From Eubacteriales Family XIII. Incertae Sedis bacterium (GTDB lineage Bacteria; Bacillota; Clostridia; Peptostreptococcales; Anaerovoracaceae), in NCBI GenBank assembly GCA_031264295.1, contig JAISED010000049.1, forward strand, positions 1-50,238: a DNA stretch of 50,238 nucleotides. Direction: 5' to 3'. The notes beneath the pieces were generated by a model. The model did not search any database. It was not told the DNA's origin and saw only the letters and a list, made by a program, of their open reading frames with translations. Position 1 is the stretch's first letter, and every line of letters begins with the position of its first letter. The translations under genes and the position numbers were made by a program. Below, in pieces: positions 1-7,118 of the stretch.

Positions 1-1066
1 ATATTGAATATTTGCTTGGCGAAGTCGTTTACGTTTTCGCACAGATGGTAATAATCCAATATTTGTTGGGCGTCGGGGAACAGTTCTTCTTTCATGTTCC
101 TTATCCATGTCGCGCCGTCACTCAATATAACCGTTTCGCCGTATGTTCCGTAACCGTTTCGTACGGCACAGGCGAAGAGATGTTTTTTGAACTCTTCCGC
201 GCTGCCCACATAACTGACGTATTCCCTTTTTTCGATCCTGTGTTGCCGAACGCCTTTTTTATCTGTCCAAAAATGAATGTTATCGGATGAGAAAACCACT
301 CCGAGTTTGTTTTCTCTCCAAGTGGAACCGTCATTGTCTTTCTCGCGCGTGTTCAAAGCGGCGCCGTCGGCTTCGATATAAAGCACACCTGATTTCTTGC
401 GTTCGGGAAACGACAATTTCCCCGAAACCAGCTTGTCGTATGCTGCTTCCGCCAATTCGCAATCTCTTTCGAATACCATTGAGCCGATATGGTTTGCAAT
501 CAGGCGCACGGTGTCGTCGTTCACTCTGATTCCGACCGATTTGAAAACCGCCTCTTCAGCGGTTTGGTACGAGGCTTGGTTTTGCGCCCAAAAAGCCACT
601 TCGAGCATGGCTTCGGCGGTCATTTTGAAAGGGAGCTCAGTTATACCCAAATAGCAATCCATCGGCACAACGGCAGAAATTCCTTCGGTGTCGATCAACG
701 CCGCACTGTCGTCTTTCGTTTTTGGGCGGAGAACATACCGCGAAAACTCGATCTTGCCGTTGATCGTCAGTATGGAGCGGGAACAGCGCTTGTTTGTTCG
801 CAACGTTATTCCTTTGGCTCGGTATTCGGTTTTTTTTTGCGTATCAAGTCCGATTCGTCTGCGGAAGACAGTAGTTCTTGAAGCATATCTGAATATATAA
901 CACTGGTATTTCCTTTCAGTTCGCTCCAGAGTCTTTCTATTTCCGACATGGTCAAAAAGTTATCCGCATTTGATGTGCCTTCACGAATCTTTTCACAAAA
1001 CTCATCAACCAAATGGCTTAGTTTTTCGACATATATCTTGTCGGCCTGTTCTTCTTGTTCCGGCAT
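1..1066 (-). CDS. IS transposase (ISLre2/UPF0236-like), 5' part, two frames joined by a -1 shift
   Basis: This is the N-terminal part of a DDE-type transposase that runs off the left edge. The first frame (1066 down to the A9 run at 830-838) encodes about 80 residues ending IRKKK. Stepping back one base on the run gives an open frame with no stop to position 1, with continuous protein-like sequence. The second frame holds YIEADGAA and LSDGATWI, which look like the first two acidic catalytic sites, followed by FPDAQQILDYYHLCENV, typical of ISLre2/ISKra4-like enzymes. The start is taken as ATG 1066 because AGGAGG (1078-1083) sits 11 bases before it; an in-frame GTG at 1078 overlaps that site. 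A consensus promoter lies upstream. The shift could be programmed, as in several IS families, or a disabling mutation; the sequence cannot decide. Family assignment is by motif memory only. Confidence 0.75.
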
Positions 1067-1096
1067 TGAATCGTGCACCTCCTATTTACAGGATCA

Positions 1097-1125
1097 ATTA
1101 TACACGATTTATATCATATTGTAAA
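1097..1125 (-). promoter_or_regulatory. sigma-A promoter of the transposase
   Basis: On the minus strand TTTACA (1120-1125), a 17-base spacer and TATAAT (1097-1102) match the consensus at 5/6 and 6/6. It lies about 30 bases upstream of the transposase start and so should drive it. Confidence 0.7.
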
Positions 1126-1235
1126 TACATTATTTTTATATCTACACCCGTGTGAGCACCAGGACAAACGCATCAAATATCAGGGAGGGGATTCTGTTGC
1201 ATCGTGTAACGCTTCTGCTCTATTTATTCTCCCAC

Positions 1236-1277
1236 GCATAGCGTGATACTTAATATACTATTTAGTATACGCTATGC
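1236..1277. repeat. imperfect inverted repeat between radical SAM gene and transposase
   Basis: GCATAGCGTGATAC (1236-1249) pairs with GTATACGCTATGC (1265-1277) with one bulged base around a 15-base AT-rich loop. It could end transcription of the argS-radical SAM unit, although no clear T tract follows on the minus strand, or belong to the end of the IS. The rest of 1079-1333 shows no gene. Confidence 0.5.
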
Positions 1278-1333
1278 TCTTGGAGAATTTAAGATAAATA
1301 AAATAAACGCCAGATTGTTCTCCTTCCCGATTT

Positions 1334-2206
1334 CTACAACATACGAAAGCGTTCATCCTTCAACCTGCTCACATCTTCCTTAGCAGCTTCGAGCTGCCCG
1401 AGCATCCGCTCCTTATCCCGCGGCAGCGTCCCCCGCAGGGAAATATAGTTGGACGCGTGGTTGCTGCGAAACACACAATCGCGCTTCACTTCTATATTTG
1501 CCAGCAGCAAACGTGTTTCCTCCACTACCTGCAGCGGCGAAAGAAGCTCAAAGCGTCCCGCGGCGATATCCTCGTAAATGGGAGCGCCCGGTTCTACCAT
1601 GAGTGTAAGAAGTCCAACATATGACGGACTCATCTCACTTATCATCGTACCGCAGCTTACGGCGTGTTCCTCCCACTCGTCCCTGCCTGAAAGACCCGAT
1701 ATAAATGTAACCGACGACGCCACGCCTGATTCCTCTATTTTCTGCACCGATTCTATGATCTCCGCCCTCGTCGCACCCTTTTTTACATTGGAAAGGACCC
1801 TGTCACTGCCGGATTCCGCACCTATATAGATTATGCCCAGACCGTGCTCGCGCAAAGCCACCAGTTCTTCTACACTCTTTCGCAGCACATCCTGGGGCGA
1901 ACCATAGATCCCCACCCTGCCGCATTCCGGGAACAATTCCTTGATCATATCAAGCGTCCTAAACAATCTGCCGGTCTTGAGCACAAGCGCGTCCCCGTCC
2001 GCGAGGAAGATCCGATCTACCCTTCTGTAACTCTGTCTGCACTCGGTGAGATCCCGCGCAACGTCCTCTTCCTTCCTTATCTGAAACGACTTGTCCTTGA
2101 ACATGCTGCAGAACGTGCACTCGTTGTGGGCGCATCCCAGAGTGACCTGAACGATCAGACTGTACGCCTCGCTGGGGGGTCTGTATACACTGCCATAATA
2201 CTGCAT
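1334..2206 (-). CDS. radical SAM family protein
   Basis: A 290-residue radical SAM enzyme. The cluster motif is GCAHNECTFC near residue 25 (C-x4-C-x2-C), a spacing found in a group of Firmicutes radical SAM proteins in place of the common C-x3-C-x2-C; the three cysteines should hold the [4Fe-4S] cluster that cleaves S-adenosylmethionine. The later IYIGAESGSD segment fits the SAM-binding part of the barrel. The C-terminus is a short charged helix without an obvious accessory cluster. The ATG is five bases after the argS stop, with a GAGAGG-type binding site inside the argS end, so the two are probably co-transcribed. The substrate is not recognisable. Confidence 0.8.
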   Translation of the reverse strand: MQYYGSVYRPPSEAYSLIVQVTLGCAHNECTFCSMFKDKSFQIRKEEDVARDLTECRQSYRRVDRIFLADGDALVLKTGRLFRTLDMIKELFPECGRVGIYGSPQDVLRKSVEELVALREHGLGIIYIGAESGSDRVLSNVKKGATRAEIIESVQKIEESGVASSVTFISGLSGRDEWEEHAVSCGTMISEMSPSYVGLLTLMVEPGAPIYEDIAAGRFELLSPLQVVEETRLLLANIEVKRDCVFRSNHASNYISLRGTLPRDKERMLGQLEAAKEDVSRLKDERFRML

Positions 2207-2210
2207 TTTT

Positions 2211-3929
2211 TCACATCCTCTCGGGCGCTTCTATCCCCAAAAGGAAAAGCCCGTTCTTTATGGTCTGTTTAGCGGCGAGCACAAGAGAAAGCTTAGCGGT
2301 TTTTTCCGCCTCATTGTCTGTCAAAATATGCTCGTCATGGTAAAATTTATTGAAGGCTTGTGCTATGTCCACCACGTGCCGCGCCACTATTGACGGTTCG
2401 TACTTTTCACCCGCCTCCAGCACAATGTCCGGGAAACGATATATCAGCTTCGCAAGCTCGAACGCGCTCTCCGGCTCCAGGTAGGACAAGTCCAGCGATT
2501 CGGGACGCCCGGCCGCGGCCGCAGTCGGTTCACCGCCCTTTCTCACAAGGCTCGACGCCCGCGCGTGGCTGTATTGAATATACGGACCCGTCTCACCTTC
2601 GAAATTGAGTATCTTATCCCATGAAAATACATAATCCTTAATGCGGTTGTTCGAAAGTTCCTGGAATATCACCGCGCCTATGCCCACCTGCCTCGCCGTC
2701 TCATCCATATTATCGGTGTTCACATTCTTTTCCTTCACGATCTCCCTTGTGCGCTCTATCGCACGGTTCAGCACGTCTTCCAGGAAAACCACCCTACCTG
2801 CTCTGGTAGACATGACCCCATCCTCAAGGCTCACCAAGCCGAAGGGTATGTGCACACAGTCGTCAGCCCAGTCCAATCCTAAAAGCTCGATGATCTTTAT
2901 CCATTGCCGGAAATGCAGGTTCTGCTGTGAAGCGACTATGTATAGATTCTTATGGAAGCTGTATTCATCCTTACGGTACAGCGCCGCCGCTATATCCCTT
3001 GTAATGTACAGTGTGGAACCATCTTTTTTGGTAATAAGCGCCGGCGGCATATCCCACTCTTCGAGGTTCACAATGAGAGCGCCGTCTGACTCCTCAAGCA
3101 GTCCCTTGTCCGTCAATGCGTCTATAACCCTGCCCATCTTATCGGAATAAAAACTTTCGCCCGCATATGAGTCGAAGTCTATGCCCAGCAGTTTATACAC
3201 ACGGCTGAACTCCTTGAGACTCTCATCCCTGAACCATTGCCATAATCCCGTTTCCTCAGCGCCGCCCTGTTCGAGCTTGGAAAAGGCCAGCCGCGCCTCA
3301 TCCGCAAGCCCCTCGTCCGTTTCCGCCTCGTCATGGAATCTCGTATAATACTCAAGCAATGTCTTTATAGGCGCCTGCTCGACATCCTCCTTTTTCCCCC
3401 ACTTCCTGTATGCGACTATGAGCTTGCCAAACTGCGTCCCGTAGTCGCCCAGATGGTTTATACGCACCGTATCATATCCCAGAAACGCGTAAATATTGTT
3501 GATGGCGTTGCCTATTACCGTGCTTCTTATATGCCCGATATGGAAGGGCTTGGCTATATTCGGCGAGGAATATTCCACTATGACCTTCCTGCCTGCGCCT
3601 ATATCCGAACCGCCGAATCTGTCCCCCTCTCCCAGAGCAGATGTGAGCACAGTCCGTAATAATATCTCCTTGTCAATGAACATGTTGACATAGGCGTTCA
3701 CCGCCTCAACCTTTCCGAACAGAGCGCAGCCTTCAAGCTTCTCAGCAAGCTCTTTCGCGATCGCCGTCGGCGCCTTTCTCATGAGCTTGGCGAGCCTGAA
3801 ACAGGGAAAGGCGTAATCACCCATACTGCTCTCCTGCGGTATCTCCACCATATTCAAGATCTCCGCGCCGCTGAGTTCCGTTATATGTTCTTCAAGTTTA
3901 CCGGCTATTTGTTTTTTAAAATTCTGCAA
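2211..3929 (-). CDS. argS: arginyl-tRNA synthetase
   Basis: Class I synthetase that charges tRNA-Arg in the cytoplasm. The HIGH motif is seen as FHIGHIRST near residue 130, the KMSKS-equivalent as VMSTRAG, and the C-terminal DALR anticodon-binding domain ends LGIEAPERM. An N-terminal Add1-like domain precedes the HIGH motif. The start is taken as TTG 3929 (MQNFKKQIAG) because AAGGAG lies six bases before it, giving about 572 residues, the usual length. The open frame continues to a GTG at 3986, but that extension consists of a duplicated piece of the mutS2 tail and is unlikely to be translated. It follows mutS2 in the same direction and is followed closely by the radical SAM gene. Confidence 0.95.
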   Translation of the reverse strand: MQNFKKQIAGKLEEHITELSGAEILNMVEIPQESSMGDYAFPCFRLAKLMRKAPTAIAKELAEKLEGCALFGKVEAVNAYVNMFIDKEILLRTVLTSALGEGDRFGGSDIGAGRKVIVEYSSPNIAKPFHIGHIRSTVIGNAINNIYAFLGYDTVRINHLGDYGTQFGKLIVAYRKWGKKEDVEQAPIKTLLEYYTRFHDEAETDEGLADEARLAFSKLEQGGAEETGLWQWFRDESLKEFSRVYKLLGIDFDSYAGESFYSDKMGRVIDALTDKGLLEESDGALIVNLEEWDMPPALITKKDGSTLYITRDIAAALYRKDEYSFHKNLYIVASQQNLHFRQWIKIIELLGLDWADDCVHIPFGLVSLEDGVMSTRAGRVVFLEDVLNRAIERTREIVKEKNVNTDNMDETARQVGIGAVIFQELSNNRIKDYVFSWDKILNFEGETGPYIQYSHARASSLVRKGGEPTAAAAGRPESLDLSYLEPESAFELAKLIYRFPDIVLEAGEKYEPSIVARHVVDIAQAFNKFYHDEHILTDNEAEKTAKLSLVLAAKQTIKNGLFLLGIEAPERM

Positions 3930-3976
3930 CTCTTTCTCCTTATTGTTACTATTCAAACCTTTTAACTTTAACCCGC

Positions 3977-4084
3977 TATTTCTCACGCAGCTCGCAAACG
4001 GTGACGCCGCCTTCGTTATACTCGCCGTTATTTCTCACGCAGCTCGCAAACGGTGACGCCGTCGCCGCCTTCGTTATACTCGCC
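3977..4084 (-). repeat. tandem duplication of the mutS2 3' end
   Basis: The last ~56 bases of mutS2 including its stop (4029-4084) are repeated directly downstream at 3977-4026, identical except for a 6-base deletion (a missing GACGGC-type unit). The second copy lies in the mutS2-argS gap and accounts for the false N-terminal extension of argS. Confidence 0.9.
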
Positions 4085-6412
4085 CCTGCGGAAGCTCTTT
4101 ACATGGCGGTGGCTCTTTAACATCCTCTGTATGCCGTCCCTGAGTATGCCCTCGCCCCTGCCGTGTATTATCGTCACCGCGCCCAGCCCCGCGATGAATG
4201 CGTCGTCGAGGTATTTATCCACTGCCGCAAGCGCACCCTCCAGATTTTCACCCCTGACGCTTATACTGGGCGTCACGGATTCCACCTTTTGTCTGAACAA
4301 TGTGCTGTGACCGGATTGATGCGGCCTGCCCGCTTGCTTGCCGCCGTCAATCCTTGAAAGATTTACTGCCGCAACGCTTATCCTGAGCCGTCCTATCTGC
4401 ACCTGCACGTCGCCCTTGTAGTCGGGCGGGCTTATGACCTCGCCGTTCTGCCCGAGACTGAGCACATTGACCTTATCCCCCACCTTTAGCTTCGTGGGAT
4501 CGACAGGGTTTTTATTCACCTGAACACGCGATTTTTCGTGATATTTTTCATCAAGCGCCCTGAGCTTCTTGCGCCCGGCGTCGAGTCTGCGGCTCTTTTC
4601 AGCGGAATCCGTTATCAGTGTGAGTTCCCGCAATTCCCGCTGTATCTCGTCTGAAATCTCCTTAGTCTCCCTGACCATGGCGCGGGCTTCTTCCCTGGCG
4701 GCGCTGATCAGCTTATCCCTCTTCTCCTCGAACTTCGCCTTCTCCCGCTCAAACTCATCTTTCTGCTTTTTCATGAGCAGTTTCAGCATTGCCGCTTCAT
4801 CAAGCTCCGCCTCGGCGGCCTTACGATCCGATTCTATAGACCTTATTACCGATTCGAACTGCATGTCCGTGGTTCCGAGAAGTCCCGCCGCTCTTCTTAT
4901 TATACCCTCATCCAGGCCAAGCTTACCGGATATTTCGAAAGCGTTTGAGCGCCCGGGGGTTCCGATTCTAAGCTTGAACGTAGGGCTGAGCGTATCTACA
5001 TCGAACTCCATCGACGCGTTTTCAACGCCGTCCGTCGCTATAGCGAACTTCTTAAGCTCGGTATAGTGTGTCGTAGCTATCGTCATGGCGCCCAAGCTTT
5101 TCAGTCTCTCGATGATCGCTATGCCCAGCGCCGCCCCTTCGGTCGGATCCGTGCCCGCGCCCAGCTCATCAAGCAGCGCGAGGGTTCTCGCGTTGCTGCG
5201 GCTCGTAATATCCACAATATTCTTCATATGCGAAGAAAATGTCGATAAGCTCTGCTCTATGCTCTGTTCGTCGCCTATATCCGCGAACACATTCTCCATC
5301 AATGGTATCTCCGCGCCGTCGTCAGCCGGTATATGCAGACCCGCCTCCGTCATAAGCACGAACAGCCCCACCGTCTTCAGCGTTACGGTTTTTCCTCCTG
5401 TATTAGGACCCGTTATTATGAGGGTTTTATAATTCTTGCCGAGTTCCAGGCTTATAGGAACGACCTCGCGTGCGGGAATCAGCGGATGCCTGCCGTTTTT
5501 GACGCGAAGATATCCGTCCGCGTTTATATGCGCCTCCGACGCCTTCTGCTTAGCCGAAAGCCTGCCCTTGGCGAATATTACATCCAGCTTTACCAACATA
5601 TCCTGATTGTTGATGATATCATGCCCGGCCTCCGCGACCTCGGCGGAAAGCTCTGCGAGAATACGCTCCACCTCGCGGGCTTCAGCCAGCTCCAGTTCGC
5701 GCAGCTCATTATTCAAGTCTACTATGGCCTGAGGTTCTATGAAAAATGTTGCGCCTGTGGAAGACTGATCGTGTATCATGCCCGGGAATTTCGCCTTGTG
5801 CTCCTGCTTTACAGGAATCACGTAGCGCCCTTGCCTCATGGTGACTATGCTGTCCTGAAGTAAACCCTTGTTGCTGGAAGATGTGATTATATTATTAAGT
5901 CTCGTTCGGATCAATTCATTCTGTATGCCTATAGCGCGTCTAAGCCGCCTTAGCTCAAGGCTTGCGCTGTCCGCCATATCGCTCTCTGAAAGGATGCATG
6001 TCTCTATCCTTATTTCGATCTCCCTGTGCGGCTCTATAACACCCGCAAGGCTTGAGATTATGGGCAGATCCGGCAGATCGCTCCCCAGAAACTGCGCTAC
6101 CCGCCTAGCGGATACAAGCTGACCGCAGACATCAAGAAGCTGGCGCATCGTTAACGCTCCGCCTTTTTCCGCATATATTACGCTGCCTTTTACATCATGG
6201 ATGTTCCTTAACGGAATGCCTCCCTTACGCATAAGCACCGCCGCCGCTTCAGACGTCTCAGCGAGTCTCTGTCTGATGATGTGCGGCGATGTGACCGGCG
6301 TCAGTTCGGCGATCTCCGCGCGCGCTAAATCAGACGCCGCTTCATCTCCGAGCAGGTTTCTGATCTTGTCAAACTCCAGTATTCGGTATTCCCTCTTGCT
6401 CATGGGTTTCAT
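4028..6412 (-). CDS. mutS2: endonuclease MutS2
   Basis: A 794-residue MutS paralogue. The core ATPase has Walker A GPNTGGKT at about 335-342 and Walker B DELGAGTDP at about 415-423. A long charged coiled coil runs through about 500-640, and a C-terminal Smr domain ends with the HGRGEGILRDG motif near 755, the nuclease-type segment absent from mismatch-repair MutS. MutS2 proteins act against recombination or in ribosome rescue, depending on species; which applies here is not visible. Its ATG overlaps the zapA stop by four bases (ATGA), so the two are translationally coupled. The 3' end is duplicated in tandem just downstream. Confidence 0.95.
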   Translation of the reverse strand: MKPMSKREYRILEFDKIRNLLGDEAASDLARAEIAELTPVTSPHIIRQRLAETSEAAAVLMRKGGIPLRNIHDVKGSVIYAEKGGALTMRQLLDVCGQLVSARRVAQFLGSDLPDLPIISSLAGVIEPHREIEIRIETCILSESDMADSASLELRRLRRAIGIQNELIRTRLNNIITSSSNKGLLQDSIVTMRQGRYVIPVKQEHKAKFPGMIHDQSSTGATFFIEPQAIVDLNNELRELELAEAREVERILAELSAEVAEAGHDIINNQDMLVKLDVIFAKGRLSAKQKASEAHINADGYLRVKNGRHPLIPAREVVPISLELGKNYKTLIITGPNTGGKTVTLKTVGLFVLMTEAGLHIPADDGAEIPLMENVFADIGDEQSIEQSLSTFSSHMKNIVDITSRSNARTLALLDELGAGTDPTEGAALGIAIIERLKSLGAMTIATTHYTELKKFAIATDGVENASMEFDVDTLSPTFKLRIGTPGRSNAFEISGKLGLDEGIIRRAAGLLGTTDMQFESVIRSIESDRKAAEAELDEAAMLKLLMKKQKDEFEREKAKFEEKRDKLISAAREEARAMVRETKEISDEIQRELRELTLITDSAEKSRRLDAGRKKLRALDEKYHEKSRVQVNKNPVDPTKLKVGDKVNVLSLGQNGEVISPPDYKGDVQVQIGRLRISVAAVNLSRIDGGKQAGRPHQSGHSTLFRQKVESVTPSISVRGENLEGALAAVDKYLDDAFIAGLGAVTIIHGRGEGILRDGIQRMLKSHRHVKSFRRGEYNEGGDGVTVCELREK

Positions 6413-7023
6413 TGCTCGACAAGCTTCTTGTATCTTTCGAGTTCACTCTTTGCCTGGGTATTTTCCATTTGAAGATCGAAGAAGCTTCTCTCAAGTTCCT
6501 TATTCTTGTATTCCAGATCCCTTATCAGCTCGGCGGAATCATGCCTGCCCTCCTCATGGGCGTTCAAGCTTGCTGCAAGGCTGTCACGGTGACGCTCCGC
6601 GTCCGCAAGTCTGCTCTCAAGATTGCTCTGGTTTTCTTTCAAGCGTTCTGACTCATTGAAAATCTCATCGTACTTTTTCTGGAGTTCGGATTTTTCGTTG
6701 AGAGTGTGCTGCGCTTCATCCTTGTATTGGAGGAAGCTTCGTTTTGCCTCCTCCCAAAGCTGGATGTAGTGCTGCGTATCGTTTTCCATCTGCTCGCTGC
6801 GGCCTTTCAATTCGTCATTCACATTCCAACTGCTAAAAAGTTCATCCGCGATGTTGAGCGCGGCAAGCGCGGCAAGCTCTGAGACAGAACCGCTTGGAAG
6901 TAAACTTGCCATCTGCCTCATCCTTTCGTCCACATACGCAGCGACCCTTTCGATGTACTCCTGCGTCTTGTCGCCGGAAACGGTATATTCCTGCCCGTAG
7001 ATTTTGACCTTTGCCCTTTCCAT
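6409..7023 (-). CDS. zapA: ZapA-like cell division protein with long coiled coil
   Basis: The first ~90 residues match the ZapA fold: KVKIYGQEYTVSG, then a conserved VAAYVDERM helix and a LAALNIADELF helix. ZapA binds FtsZ and bundles filaments at the division ring. Classical ZapA is about 85-110 residues; this protein continues with a further ~110-residue, strongly charged coiled coil, as seen in many clostridial homologues. ATG 7023 is preferred because GGAG lies six bases before it; an in-frame ATG at 7035 is possible. The stop overlaps the mutS2 start. It stands between pheT and mutS2, a common clostridial order. Confidence 0.88.
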   Translation of the reverse strand: MERAKVKIYGQEYTVSGDKTQEYIERVAAYVDERMRQMASLLPSGSVSELAALAALNIADELFSSWNVNDELKGRSEQMENDTQHYIQLWEEAKRSFLQYKDEAQHTLNEKSELQKKYDEIFNESERLKENQSNLESRLADAERHRDSLAASLNAHEEGRHDSAELIRDLEYKNKELERSFFDLQMENTQAKSELERYKKLVEQ

Positions 7024-7118
7024 ACTTGACTCCATTTCATCGCCTGTGTTAGACGGCGAAAAACTGAACTTTAGGCAACCTCCGGAAACCCGAAGGTGCT
7101 CAAGTAGTAAGCCTATAA

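Noticed and set aside
3930..3986. 19-residue extension of ArgS from GTG 3986
   Set aside because: It is made largely from the duplicated mutS2 tail and lacks a ribosome binding site, whereas TTG 3929 has one.
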